A stretch of DNA of 64,000 bases from Whitmania pigra (GCA_021613335.1 JAJTWR010000266.1:2593501-2657500); one strand, 5' to 3'; shown: positions 1 to 12,848, counted from the first letter of the stretch. The notes: a model not told the origin generated them from the sequence alone. Made by a program: numbers and translations.

Positions 1-147
1 CATGGAATCAGTTGATAAGTAAAATGTAGATATAACATTTTTTATGTACATTAGGTACATTAGTCACCGCCATCATAATCATTTGGCCTTATACCCATGC
101 ATTAAGCACCATATTACATATATAGTATTATATTTTATATGTAATAT
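1..147. other. AT-rich sequence without recognisable feature
   Basis: No coding frame or repeat is recognised here. If MCT-1 is a full gene, its exons D-F should lie to the left of the window edge and this would be intron. Confidence 0.4.
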
Positions 148-1862
148 GGGCTGCGGATTTAATCGATTAATAGGTATTTTCGAGCAAGCATTTCATTCAA
201 AAACTAAATGCTTGGCAAAGTAGTGTATGGCGACGAATCTCACTGTGAACATTGTGTTCATTGTAAGCAATTTGCTTTCTGCGGTTCAAATACGTCGCTT
301 ACGTATCATATTCGGAACAAACATCCTCTCAAATACAAAGACGTTGAAGACAGTGACCGTCAGAAGATTTCTGAAGTATGATCAATAAGGAATATCTTGT
401 GTCAGAATGACAAGCCTATGAGTGACAAACTTTCTGCAGACTTGAAAGTCGCTTTAGCTCACTGGATAGCCAGTTCAGGACGTCATTCTTTAATTGTGGA
501 AGATGATGGACCATGAACAGTGCTGCGGGCAGCTCTTCAAAACCAGACCTACAACTTGCCCTGTTCGATGTTCAATCGACAATGTGATTGCTGAGATGTA
601 CAAAGAGAAGTTGGCAGAGCATAAAAAATTTATAGAAAGAATTTAAAGCATTGTCCTCGCTACTGACTTCGAACAACAACGAATCTTACTGTGGTGTAAC
701 GGGACACTGGATTGGTTCAGACTGGAAACTGAAATCGGTAACATTAGGTTGTTTGCTTGTTGATGATCGACACGCTGCTGAAAATGTTGATTATGGCCAC
801 ATACTATGTATCGAATACTGTCTTCTACTTAGCGTATTAGGAGCTTGGAGGCAGACGACTCATCACCTCTCTTGGCAAAATGTTGACACTTAGTTGGGCA
901 TTTCAAGCACGGTTCTGAATTGAAGAGGAGCCACTCAGCCGATGGAAATAATTTTCCACAACGGGCCTAAACTGACAGAGTTGGATTGGGACAAAATGGC
1001 CAAACATATATGTTCTGTTGTTCTTCCTTTAAAGGCCTTATTGATGAGAGAGCTCAAAGTGAATGATGATGATCCAGGTTTCATTGCGCGTTTCAAAACT
1101 TCAACATTCAAAGACTTCTCGGACAGAATTGAAGGCATTGATGCTTTGCCGACATTGCAGTTGGCTGTGGCCTTAGATCCACGGTAAAGGAAACTCAATT
1201 TTCAAATAATAGCAAAACGAGAAGCAATATGGACAGCATTGTCAAATACGTTCAGAGCCTTCTGTGATAGAAAACAGCGAACTGGACGTCCAACAGAAGA
1301 AACAACAGCATAATCTGTGCCTAAGAGATGAAAACTTACTCCGTTGGTGAGTGATTCTGAATCGCGGCCTCAACTGACGGTGCAAAGAATGCAGATTCCG
1401 AGCTGATGCAGTACCATATAGAAGCTCTCATTCCAAAAACAGAATCCTCTCTGGAAAGTGGAAACTTACTAACCATCGTTTTCCTGTCATAAGCAGTTTT
1501 GCGCGGACAATTCTTTGTGTACCAGCAACATCTGTTCCGCGCGAAAGACTTTTCAGTCCTATGGAGTATATCATCGATAAAAGGCAATCATGTCTGCTTC
1601 CAGGAAATGTAAACTGTCTAAAGCTACTTTCAATAAAGTGACTGATTGATTCTCAATATTTTTGTCCTAATAAACGAATTTACAATGTGTTTGTGAAGTT
1701 AAGTCATTGATTGTTTTAGTTAACTGAGGTGGTTGTATATATTGCGTACTGACTAATGCATAGTTACGACTCAACCAGATCAGTTAAAAGTATATGTGCG
1801 TTATAATTAAACGACTTTAATAGGTTAATCGATCAAGAAAATTTTAATTGTTCTCAGCCCTA
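148..1862 (+). mobile_element. Decayed hAT-superfamily DNA transposon
   Basis: Broken frames together read as a hAT transposase. A BED-type zinc finger is at about 250-335, with Cys-x2-Cys spacing and a SLTYHIRNKHP tail. A core segment follows at about 675-780 (YCGVTGHWIGSDWKLKSV). Near 1165-1185 there is an ALDPR motif. The C-terminal hAT dimerisation region is at about 1500-1620 (LCVPATSVPRERLFS, then LLPGNVNCL). Several stops and frameshifts interrupt it, so it cannot encode a working transposase. Imperfect terminal inverted repeats are visible: GGGCTG followed by an AATCGATTAA block near 148-172 matches the reverse complement of the end near 1820-1862. No convincing 8-bp target duplication could be read in the AT-rich flanks, so the exact ends are approximate. 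The right end is also the start of the 777-bp tandem repeat. Confidence 0.8.
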
Positions 1863-4800
1863 ATATATAATATATTATATGTTTTATGGTATACAAAATT
1901 GAATAGTTTACTCCAAAAACATTTTATTACATGTAGCAGATGTTTTCAGAGACATTAAATAAAAACTCGCAAGCTGGCGTTAAGAAAGCGCATTACTTGC
2001 TCCGTTTTTATTATTAAACTGTTACTGCAGGTGTGAATCTTAATTTTTTTTAACTATTACCACCTTAGTGTCGTTAATAATGTCGCGTTTAAAAAAAACA
2101 AATTTAAAAATGTTAAAAATCAAGAATTTTAAACTTTGTCTTACTATTTTAATTTCTATTATTCATCATTTCCCATACAGAAAAAATATACGTTGGCAAT
2201 ACAGGCTTATACAAACTATGTATTATAAATGCAAAACCCATCAAAAGTTTCTGCATCTACTAAGTTGTCCTTATCATTGAATTTGGCATTAAGACTAACA
2301 TAATTTACTATACTTTCTATAATTTTATGTAATAAGTAACTGTATAATTACTAATTAATTAAATAATAATGTTAATTACCTTAATTAAAAATAAAAAACT
2401 GCAGATGCATCCAAGAACAAAGATTTTCATTCCAGCAACTATGAATGCAATTCTCCACGTGGTAAGTTTGTGAAGTTAAGTCATTGATTGTTTTAGTTAA
2501 CTGAGGTGGTTGTATATATTGCGTACTGACTAATGCATAGTTACGACTCAACCAGATCAGTTAAAAGTATATGTGCGTTATAATTAAACGACTTTAATAG
2601 GTTAATCGATCAAGAAAATTTTAATTGTTCTCAGCCCTAATATATAATATATTATATGTTTTATGGTATACAAAATTGAATAGTTTACTCCAAAAACATT
2701 TTATTACATGTAGCAGATGTTTTCAGAGACATTAAATAAAAACTCGCAAGCTGGCGTTAAGAAAGCGCATTACTTGCTCCGTTTTTATTATTAAACTGTT
2801 ACTGCAGGTGTGAATCTTAATTTTTTTTAACTATTACCACCTTAGTGTCGTTAATAATGTCGCGTTTAAAAAAAACAAATTTAAAAATGTTAAAAATCAA
2901 GAATTTTAAACTTTGTCTTACTATTTTAATTTCTATTATTCATCATTTCCCATACAGAAAAAATATACGTTGGCAATACAGGCTTATACAAACTATGTAT
3001 TATAAATGCAAAACCCATCAAAAGTTTCTGCATCTACTAAGTTGTCCTTATCATTGAATTTGGCATTAAGACTAACATAATTTACTATACTTTCTATAAT
3101 TTTATGTAATAAGTAACTGTATAATTACTAATTAATTAAATAATAATGTTAATTACCTTAATTAAAAATAAAAAACTGCAGATGCATCCAAGAACAAAGA
3201 TTTTCATTCCAGCAACTATGAATGCAATTCTCCACGTGGTAAGTTTGTGAAGTTAAGTCATTGATTGTTTTAGTTAACTGAGGTGGTTGTATATATTGCG
3301 TACTGACTAATGCATAGTTACGACTCAACCAGATCAGTTAAAAGTATATGTGCGTTATAATTAAACGACTTTAATAGGTTAATCGATCAAGAAAATTTTA
3401 ATTGTTCTCAGCCCTAATATATAATATATTATATGTTTTATGGTATACAAAATTGAATAGTTTACTCCAAAAACATTTTATTACATGTAGCAGATGTTTT
3501 CAGAGACATTAAATAAAAACTCGCAAGCTGGCGTTAAGAAAGCGCATTACTTGCTCCGTTTTTATTATTAAACTGTTACTGCAGGTGTGAATCTTAATTT
3601 TTTTTAACTATTACCACCTTAGTGTCGTTAATAATGTCGCGTTTAAAAAAAAACAAATTTAAAAATGTTAAAAATCAAGAATTTTAAACTTTGTCTTACT
3701 ATTTTAATTTCTATTATTCATCATTTCCCATACAGAAAAAATATACGTTGGCAATACAGGCTTATACAAACTATGTATTATAAATGCAAAACCCATCAAA
3801 AGTTTCTGCATCTACTAAGTTGTCCTTATCATTGAATTTGGCATTAAGACTAACATAATTTACTATACTTTCTATAATTTTATGTAATAAGTAACTGTAT
3901 AATTACTAATTAATTAAATAATAATGTTAATTACCTTAATTAAAAATAAAAAACTGCAGATGCATCCAAGAACAAAGATTTTCATTCCAGCAACTATGAA
4001 TGCAATTCTCCACGTGGTAAGTTTGTGAAGTTAAGTCATTGATTGTTTTAGTTAACTGAGGTGGTTGTATATATTGCGTACTGACTAATGCATAGTTACG
4101 ACTCAACCAGATCAGTTAAAAGTATATGTGCGTTATAATTAAACGACTTTAATAGGTTAATCGATCAAGAAAATTTTAATTGTTCTCAGCCCTAATATAT
4201 AATATATTATATGTTTTATGGTATACAAAATTGAATAGTTTACTCCAAAAACATTTTATTACATGTAGCAGATGTTTTCAGAGACATTAAATAAAAACTC
4301 GCAAGCTGGCGTTAAGAAAGCGCATTACTTGCTCCGTTTTTATTATTAAACTGTTACTGCAGGTGTGAATCTTAATTTTTTTTAACTATTACCACCTTAG
4401 TGTCGTTAATAATGTCGCGTTTAAAAAAAACAAATTTAAAAATGTTAAAAATCAAGAATTTTAAACTTTGTCTTACTATTTTAATTTCTATTATTCATCA
4501 TTTCCCATACAGAAAAAATATACGTTGGCAATACAGGCTTATACAAACTATGTATTATAAATGCAAAACCCATCAAAAGTTTCTGCATCTACTAAGTTGT
4601 CCTTATCATTGAATTTGGCATTAAGACTAACATAATTTACTATACTTTCTATAATTTTATGTAATAAGTAACTGTATAATTACTAATTAATTAAATAATA
4701 ATGTTAATTACCTTAATTAAAAATAAAAAACTGCAGATGCATCCAAGAACAAAGATTTTCATTCCAGCAACTATGAATGCAATTCTCCACGTGGTAAGTT

Positions 4801-6351
4801 TGTGAAGTTAAGTCATTGATTGTTTTAGTTAACTGAGGTGGTTGTATATATTGCGTACTGACTAATGCATAGTTACGACTCAACCAGATCAGTTAAAAGT
4901 ATATGTGCGTTATAATTAAACGACTTTAATAGGTTAATCGATCAAGAAAATTTTAATTGTTCTCAGCCCTAATATATAATATATTATATGTTTTATGGTA
5001 TACAAAATTGAATAGTTTACTCCAAAAACATTTTATTACATGTAGCAGATGTTTTCAGAGACATTAAATAAAAACTCGCAAGCTGGCGTTAAGAAAGCGC
5101 ATTACTTGCTCCGTTTTTATTATTAAACTGTTACTGCAGGTGTGAATCTTAATTTTTTTTAACTATTACCACCTTAGTGTCGTTAATAATGTCGCGTTTA
5201 AAAAAAACAAATTTAAAAATGTTAAAAATCAAGAATTTTAAACTTTGTCTTACTATTTTAATTTCTATTATTCATCATTTCCCATACAGAAAAAATATAC
5301 GTTGGCAATACAGGCTTATACAAACTATGTATTATAAATGCAAAACCCATCAAAAGTTTCTGCATCTACTAAGTTGTCCTTATCATTGAATTTGGCATTA
5401 AGACTAACATAATTTACTATACTTTCTATAATTTTATGTAATAAGTAACTGTATAATTACTAATTAATTAAATAATAATGTTAATTACCTTAATTAAAAA
5501 TAAAAAACTGCAGATGCATCCAAGAACAAAGATTTTCATTCCAGCAACTATGAATGCAATTCTCCACGTGGTAAGTTTGTGAAGTTAAGTCATTGATTGT
5601 TTTAGTTAACTGAGGTGGTTGTATATATTGCGTACTGACTAATGCATAGTTACGACTCAACCAGATCAGTTAAAAGTATATGTGCGTTATAATTAAACGA
5701 CTTTAATAGGTTAATCGATCAAGAAAATTTTAATTGTTCTCAGCCCTAATATATAATATATTATATGTTTTATGGTATACAAAATTGAATAGTTTACTCC
5801 AAAAACATTTTATTACATGTAGCAGATGTTTTCAGAGACATTAAATAAAAACTCGCAAGCTGGCGTTAAGAAAGCGCATTACTTGCTCCGTTTTTATTAT
5901 TATACTGTTACTGCAGGTGTGAATCTTAATTTTTTTTAACTATTACCACCTTAGTGTCGTTAATAATGTCGCGTTTAAAAAAAACAAATTTAAAAATGTT
6001 AAAAATCAAGAATTTTAAACTTTGTCTTACTATTTTAATTTCTATTATTCATCATTTCCCATACAGAAAAAATATACGTTGGCAATACAGGCTTATACAA
6101 ACTATGTATTATAAATGCAAAACCCATCAAAAGTTTCTGCATCTACTAAGTTGTCCTTATCATTGAATTTGGCATTAAGACTAACATAATTTACTATACT
6201 TTCTATAATTTTATGTAATAAGTAACTGTATAATTACTAATTAATTAAATAATAATGTTAATTACCTTAATTAAAAATAAAAAACTGCAGATGCATCCAA
6301 GAACAAAGATTTTCATTCCAGCAACTATGAATGCAATTCTCCACGTGGTAA
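1689..6351. repeat. Six tandem copies of a 777-bp unit (hAT end + MCT intron/exon)
   Basis: Units begin with GTTTGTGAAG at 1689, 2466, 3243, 4021, 4798 and 5575. The seventh GTTT at 6352 leads into the native MCT-1 exon C. The period is 777 bp; the third unit is 778 bp because of one extra A in an A-run near 3650. The only other difference seen is a T for A near 5902 in the last unit. Each unit runs from the right end of the hAT element through AT-rich sequence into the 3' 86 nt of MCT exon C. The junction shows a GTTT microhomology between hAT sequence (1689) and exon C (6352). This fits a tandem duplication started by microhomology, then expanded by unequal exchange. A 70-aa open frame recurs in five of the units, but it has no recognisable domain and is probably chance. 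Confidence 0.93.
2380..5574 (-). pseudogene. Five truncated copies of MCT exon C inside the tandem repeat
   Basis: Units 1-5 each carry the last 86 nt of the MCT-1 exon C, at 2380-2465, 3157-3242, 3935-4020, 4712-4797 and 5489-5574. Each keeps the donor site (AAG|GTAATT) but has lost the first 42 nt and the acceptor, because the repeat junction falls inside the exon. They lie in sense orientation downstream of the real exon C, in what would be intron C-D of MCT-1. They are therefore probably not spliced, unless a cryptic acceptor is used. Confidence 0.8.
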
Positions 6352-7411
6352 GTTTTATAATCCATGCATACAGAGGATTTGAAACCATAATGGCTACAAG
6401 ACAAACCATTACATAATCAAACTTTTTATTTTTACGTTTAAATATTTCTAACATGCAGGATATGACAGCAGGTTAGCCGAAGTTGCCAAAACATGATACC
6501 GATGGCTTGGAGGGAAAAATTCGTTCATCACCAGAGTCGATGATAGGAAGATAAAACAGCAGCCAACACTAAAACTGAAACTAAAAGTCAAAAATAACCA
6601 CGAAACTTGATCAACCAGTGAAGACGTGAAGCAACCAGCTGTTAGCAACAACGTTCCAACAAGAGAACATATCATGTAACCTTTCCTGCCAACTTTTCTG
6701 ATTATTAACGTTGGAATAGGGGCCAAAATGTCCGTAAGAGCTATTACAGTGACTGCAATCCAATCTTGAATGAGAAGAATTTACAAGTAAATGATAAAAG
6801 CACAAGAACAATTTCAGAGCGTGCGCTAGAAGTCGCATATGTTTCATTTTCTTACGATATTGAATTTCCAATCTACTTTAACAAGTTTAAATTGAGCAAA
6901 TAGACAAATAATTTAGTAGGAAACGACACTGAAAACTTTATTCTAAATCTATGTTTGAGAATCTTTAGTAAAATATACAAAATTGAATAGTTTACTTCAA
7001 ATAGAATTTTCGAGAATTCTGTATATGCCTTTATCCATAATTCACCTTAAAATAATGTCTTTGCATAAATAGTTCCGTAACCCGCGCTCTAATTTTAATC
7101 AATTATTTTTAAATTATTACTTCTATGATTCCTGTTCATTTCAGAATACGCTTCAAACACAACTAGTCACTTGAAGTCATAGCAACTACCACTCGATTTC
7201 AGATCACTACTTCAACAGCTAGACATTAACAAGCTAACTCACCCAGTTCAGCCATTTTGCTTCCATAAACTTTCTTGAATTCCGCAATAAACACTCCAAA
7301 GCTGTAGACCACACTTGTTCTGAGGTAATTAATGATAACACAGGATATGCAGACAATCCATCCATTCCGGTTGTTGCTGTAGTTCTGAGGCGGTATATCT
7401 TGATCTATCAT
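6266..7411 (-). CDS. MCT-1: SLC16-like transporter, exons A-C (rest outside window or lost)
   Basis: N-terminal half of a monocarboxylate-transporter-like MFS protein. Exons: A 7243-7411, B 6453-6764, C 6266-6393, with GT-AG borders and phases 1, 1, 0 as in the other array members. Exon A holds TM1 with NGWIVCISC and the family-typical SFGVFIAEFKK. Exon B holds TM2-4 and ends in the FFPPSHRYHVLATS region, equivalent to the SLC16 motif before TM5. Exon C holds TM5-6 (NPLYAWIIKL). Frames are open; exon B ends with an altered codon before a still usable donor (GTTAGA). Exons D-F are not in the window: the hAT element and the 777-bp array occupy the space downstream, so the gene has either a very large intron C-D or is truncated. 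Substrate unknown. Confidence 0.75.
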
Positions 7412-7791
7412 TGCACACTTTGGTTACAATGCTATATGCAGCTACGATCTTATTTACCTCGGAAAACGTTTGGCAATTCTTACTTTAAACATTAAGCTAG
7501 CTATATGATGAATATCAGATTTTGCTAAGAGATCTAATTTGCATCAATTCCTGAGTGTTTCAGTTTTGCGACCTTCAATCGATCATTATGAAACCATTCA
7601 TATAGGATACAGATGGGATGAGACTGATATGTTTTCACATCATGTGCAGCATTTTATTTTCATCTTATTTATTTGTATAGATAATTAATTAATATTTAAT
7701 TACTAAGTGAATAAACATTAAACAAAGTAAACTTTATTCAATTTTAAGAAATATCCATTAATAGGTTTTAAAAGAAAAAAAAACAATACTT

Positions 7792-10700
7792 TCATTTTAT
7801 AGTTTCATAATTGCTTTGTTTCTTCTTGAAAAAGTCAATCACAGGAATCCCGATAAATATCAAACTGTTGAAAAAAGCTGAGACTCCAATTGCTAGGAAA
7901 ACGTCGTTATACGATTGTCTGAAATCATAAATAGCTCCCGATAAGAGAGGACTGATCAGCGTTCCAATTCCAGCAAATGTGCAAGTGGCTGTCCAGGATA
8001 TGTTAGCATTCATAGACATATTTTCCACCGATGACGGATTGATAAAACCAAAGCACAATATAACAGCTACTCCCATAGCTGAAGAATACAGAGATGTATA
8101 CATGTGTGAAATCTGTTTTGGCGCGATGACATGCTTACACTTATTAGAAAAGTCTTTATTGTTTTTAAATGAGTGTAATATTTAAATTTTATTTAAATTA
8201 AAATATTTGCTTAAAAAGAAACATACGAACAACAGTTACCTGATGACAATACTAGGATGACCTTGTAGGACGGATCAACAAATGACCAAACTATAAATAG
8301 AAAGGCCATAAGTAAGCAAGAAACTATATTAGTAAATATCAATTTTCCCTTAATATAATTTCCGATGGGTGAGAGGGCAAGAAGTGTCGGAATCTGGAAG
8401 AAGGTGCACAGCGTTAATGGTATGGATGATTCTAATTTTTCATAATTCTTGCTTTCCATGTAGTGAGTCTAAGTAGCATAAATTGCTATTAATTTTTACT
8501 GAATTTAAAATAGTCCAGTATATGTTTAATTACCAGATTAAATATCGGAACCATTTGAATTGCAAATGTCATTAATATGCCAAAAAGCCAAAAAAATCTC
8601 TTTGGTGTTCCGCAAATATCTCTCCAATTTGAATCCCTGTAATTATTTGCATGTGATTGTTCTTCACTTTCTGAATTTCCCCCTAAATCATCTGTTAGTT
8701 TATTTGTTACTTGACTGTCTGGATATTCTGGTAATGTTTTCTAGAAATAAAATATTATAATCTTATAATTATTTTATATATATTATGTATATATGTAATA
8801 TTTAGGAGTCACACATTTTTTTTTGAGACTTACTCAGTATTGGTAATGTTTCTATTTAATCAAAACTAGAAATTGAAAAATTTTTAATCTGATAGAATAA
8901 TTACATGTAAATTTGGTAAATAATCATACATTCAATAGGAATACCAAACTTGATATTGTCCCGAACACGAGCATCAGTATTCCCGCAATCACGAAAGCTG
9001 TTCTCCAAGATGTGACTTGAATGATCCATGCAAACAATGGAGAAAATGTCATAATTCCTTAAAATAAAGAACGAATTTGAAAATTATCCACAAAGTATCT
9101 CTTCATTCAAACCTAATGGAAAGGCATATTGGTATGCCGTAGTTGCTGATACGTGGAATCGGTGATCGAATGGAAAGAATTCGTGGACAATAAGAGTTGA
9201 AGACATAGTTATTAATGAGGAACCAAATCCGGTTATTAAGCTGAATGTTAAGAAAAGCCAGGAAACATGGTTGACGAAGAAGGAGGCAAAGCAACTTCCT
9301 GCTATCATCAAAGTTCCAAAAAATGAACAGATTGCATATCCTTTTTTGCCTAACTTGTTTATAATGAAAGTTGCAAATGGTGATAAAATGCCTGTTAAGG
9401 TAACCGCCATCACTCCTATCCAATCTGAAAATTATGTAGATGAACAAATTATGTAGATTATTTCTCTAATTATTACTAATGACAAATAAAAACAGAAATT
9501 GTTATAATATTATTGTAAAATATTTCTAGTTGTATAAGTTGTTTTAAATATTGCAAATACTAATTGCAACCGTATTTATTTTTCTCATCAAAACCACAAA
9601 AAAACAAACTATAGCATGAACGCAAAAGACTCGCAAACTTATAGAAAATATATTTCATATATTGAAATCATTAAAGACCACCACAATTTACAAGAGAGTA
9701 GGCTTGCATCATCCGGAGATTTGGGACATTTCTACCGCTTTGTGAACAGAAAGCTTTGGACCCACAACCCAATACAGGAATTAAAAAAGCAAGATGAAAC
9801 TTACACTTCAGATTAAACTGAAATGGCAAATATTTTTAACACCTACTTTTGTAGTGTATTCACACTCAATGATGGCTCAATTCCTACCTTAACTTCACGT
9901 ACCAAAATAACGTTTACTCCAGACCGTACAAACACTCCGCAATCTCAAGCCATCCCTCTCATCTGGTCCTGATGGAATAACAAATAACTTCCTCAGAAAT
10001 TGTGCTACCGGTCTCTGCTTGCCACTCTGCCACATCTTCAGCTTCTCTTTCAATATGCACAAACTACCCCATGATTGGAGATCTGCTCATATAACCCCTA
10101 TACATAAAAAAGGTGCCACTTCTGACCGCAGTAACTACCGACCTATATCGCTCACATCCTGTTGCTGTCGAGCAATGGAGCGGATGATTAACGAAGACAT
10201 CTTGAATTACCTACAAGTCAACAATCTTATATCACCTGAACAACATGGCTTTCTTAACTCCAGATCAACATGCACAAACCTCATGGAATGCACAAACGAC
10301 TGGTCCATGTCAATGCAGCAGTGCACCGACATCATATACTTTGACTTCAGGAAGGCATTCGATTCAGTATCTCATCAAAAGCTGCTGATCAAACTTCGGG
10401 CTTATGGATTCTCAGACAGCCTGCTTTCGTGGTTCGAAGCATTCCTATCAAACCGATCTCAATTAGTCAAAATAAACGGCCGCATCAATGGTGATGTAAT
10501 CAGTGGTGTGCCTCAAGGGAGTGTGCTCGGACCTTCGTTGTTCCTAATTTATATAAACGATGTTGCCGACACAATCGCTAAAAAATCTGTCAAATTAAAA
10601 TTATTTGCAGATGATATCAAACTCTACTCAAAATCTTCATCTCCGTAGAACTCTTCCTTGCAAACTGCAATCAACGAGTTGGTGCTATGGAGCAATAAAT

Positions 10701-12018
10701 GGCAATTACAGTTGGCTCCCGAAAAATGCAAACAAATTTCCATCAAGACTCCATGAAGCAACTACACAATTGCCTCACAAACCTTACCTCTATCAGCTAG
10801 AGCCCGTGATCTTGGAGTGCTCATTGATAACACATTCACCTACAAAGCTCACATTAACACCATTGTTCATAAAGCATTTGTGAAGTTGAGACTACTCCTT
10901 AAATGCTTTCGTACAAGACACAAAAAATTCTAACCAGAGCATATTGCATTATGTCCAACCTATCCTCAAATATTGTTCCCCAATATGAAGCCCACATAGC
11001 AAGCAGTGCGGAAAGATCGAACGTGTCCAAAGATATTTTACAAGAGCCATACCCGGATTTAGATCTCTGCCCTACCATACCAGATTACGGCTACTGAGAC
11101 TCAATATTCTTGAACATAGACGGCTTGTCAGTGACCTATGCTTCTGCTATAAAATAGTTCACGGGCTTGTTCAGTGCACAATTCCGGAATTCCCTTCGTT
11201 TCTTGCTTCCAGAACTCGCGGTCATCTCCTTCGTCTACGACAAGAACAATGTTCCACCAAACACAGGCAACACTTCTTCATCAACCGAGTCGTCAAACCT
11301 TGGAACTCTCTACCCCCTGACATCATTAATTCCTCAACATTTTCTCGCTTCAAATCCTGCCTGTCACTCATTAACCTCAATAATTACCTCCTAATTAAGT
11401 GATCACTTAACCTTCTTATCGTTGCACTCTGTTCTCGCGAACACCTAAAACCATTGTATATAATTGCTTAAGAGGTCGTAGATGACCCTGCAATTTGTTT
11501 TGAAATAAAATAAAATAAAAAAAAATAAAATATTCATAAATATGTTAGAGTGATTCTCTCAGTTTAGGTTGTATCAATGCGATCCGATGATATTTAACGA
11601 TATTTTTTATTACCTGCAAACAAATTTTAAGGATGAAATCGTCACCAACCATATCAAGCCAGACTTAAGATTCTAGGGCTCAAATCACTTGAACATAGAC
11701 GTTTAATTGCTGATTTATGCTTTTTAAATAAATAAAAAAATATAATAATATAATAAAAATAATAATAATAATAATAATAAATAAAAAAAGTTAAGTTAAA
11801 ATAGAATTATTATTTTAGAATATATTTTATATCCGATTTATTTGATTATCATTGGACAAAATGAAATATCTGAAGTCTTTACCGAGTTCAGCCATCGGAC
11901 ATTGGTATAGTTGCTTGAACTCCGCAATAAATGCTCCAAAACTGAAGACAATACCACCTCTAATAAAAATATTGGCGCTAGATGCAGCACAAACTATCCA
12001 TCCAATCATGTCACCCAT
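7792..12018 (-). CDS. MCT-2: divergent SLC16-like transporter, complete, 432 aa
   Basis: Complete six-exon gene: A 11883-12018, B 9113-9424, C 8930-9057, D 8534-8740, E 8240-8468, F 7792-8078. Spliced length is 1299 nt in one open frame. The start is the ATG at 12018 (MGDMIGWIVC). TM1 carries VFSFGAFIAEFKQ and exon B ends PFDHRFHVSATTAYQYAFPLG. The cytoplasmic loop between TM6 and TM7 is in exon D. TM10-12 are in exon F, which ends KKKQSNYETIK. The family exports or imports small organic anions or related solutes at a membrane. This copy is the most divergent of the array, and relics near 29.0 and 35.3 kb resemble it rather than the others. Exon F must start at the acceptor before 8078; an open frame continuing upstream is intronic. 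A LINE lies in intron A-B. Confidence 0.88.
9600..11535 (+). mobile_element. 5'-truncated CR1/Jockey-type LINE in intron of MCT-2
   Basis: A non-LTR retrotransposon remnant in antisense to MCT-2, wholly inside its intron A-B. A reverse transcriptase frame at 10019-10648 includes SNYRPISLTSCCCRAMERM, FDFRKAFDSVSHQKLL, GVPQGSVLGPSLFLIYIND and the catalytic FADDIKLYS. An upstream part (from about 9616) contains the pre-RT region with one stop. Downstream of the RT the frame is shifted repeatedly but ends in the usual LINE tail sequence (VKPWNSLPPDIINSSTFSRFK, about 11285-11390). The 3' end is a (TAAAA)-rich tail near 11500-11535. No endonuclease is present. It is dead. Confidence 0.85.
11640..11720 (+). 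mobile_element. Short fragment of a second CR1-like LINE
   Basis: This stretch reads YQARLKILGLKSLEHRRLI followed by ADLCF, matching the part of the neighbouring LINE around 11070-11150 (RLRLLRLNILEHRRLVSDLCF in an open frame). It is a separate, short 3' fragment followed by A-rich and AAT-repeat sequence. Confidence 0.55.
11741..11790. repeat. AAT/AAAT microsatellite
   Basis: Simple repeat of AAT and AAAT units following the LINE fragment, probably grown from its tail. Confidence 0.8.
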
Positions 12019-12662
12019 CTTTTATGTTTAATTTATCCTTTAAATGGACTTATCCAATGAAATATAATTTTGACGCTTTAGTAGTAGTGCATGTTAACAG
12101 GCATGTTAACAGAGTTTTAAAAGTTTCCAAATTACGAATAACAATATGACCTACATCTCAAACCATCCTGTTTGACTAATATGCAAGCTAAGAGTGATTA
12201 ATGTCCTCCATATGACGCTATTATTGTACAAGGTAAAATAGGTTTTATGGACTTCATGATGTCTTTTTTTCTGTGATAACTCAGGACACATTTATTCTTA
12301 CCGAGTTTATTTGTTGGTTTGTAAGATATAAAAATAGCTTTAAATGCATTTTATAATGTTTTAGAATGTTGGCAAAATTATGAATTTATTGAATTAGATA
12401 TAGATCAAAATTAAATATGAAAAATTAAATTTTTATATGAAGCGTGAGAGATTATTATGTAGCTTATTAATTCGCATGTAACTTCATGAGATACATTTAG
12501 TAGAACTGTTAATAACGTCGAACATAAGTTGCTCTAATATGGCAAAGTAGCAAATGAAAACATAGTAAAAAATAACAGCTGCTACGATATTGTTTGTGAT
12601 TGTATTTTGGTATTGCATAGTATATTTGCTTATATTTTGGACATTATAGCTACCTAGCTAAG
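12019..12662. other. Intergenic, 5' of MCT-2
   Basis: AT-rich sequence upstream of the MCT-2 start codon; any promoter should lie here. No coding frame or repeat was recognised. Confidence 0.4.
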
Positions 12663-12848
12663 CTCCTGCAACGGCACCTCGTCATAACAGACCCGTCAAT
12701 ATAGCCCGGCGACAAAATAGCTCAGGACGATATAGCCCCGTCCTGGGCTACTTTGTTATCGGGCTGTATTGGCGGGGCTGTTTTGACGAGACTGTTTTGA
12801 TGGGGCTATTTTGTCGCCGGGCTGTTATGACGGGCCACCTCCTGCAAC
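12663..12848. mobile_element. Modular fold-back MITE with 10-bp target duplication
   Basis: An island of higher GC flanked by the direct repeat CTCCTGCAAC (12663-12672 and 12839-12848), which looks like a 10-bp target-site duplication. The 166-bp interior has imperfect inverted ends around CGTCATAACAG (12680-12690 and, inverted, 12822-12832). It is built of roughly 14-16-bp modules resembling CCCGTCAAAACAGC. About four modules point one way on the left and about six point the other way on the right, meeting near 12747. The whole can fold into a long imperfect hairpin. A 9-10 bp duplication and G-rich ends would fit a Mutator-like MITE, but the superfamily is inference. Confidence 0.75.

Noticed and set aside
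2068..6166. A repeated 70-aa ORF (one per tandem unit) as a small gene family
   Set aside because: It exists only because the 777-bp unit is repeated. The third unit breaks it with one extra A, its composition follows the AT-rich DNA, and it has no domain or conserved context.
1689..6351. CRISPR or satellite interpretation of the direct repeats
   Set aside because: The units are contiguous 777-bp copies without spacers, and the unit is demonstrably a chimera of hAT and gene sequence at a single locus in this window.
8079..8103. Upstream start of MCT-2 exon F (MYTSLYSS)
   Set aside because: Only the acceptor just before 8078 gives the correct phase and aligns with exon F of the other copies; the extra codons are intron.
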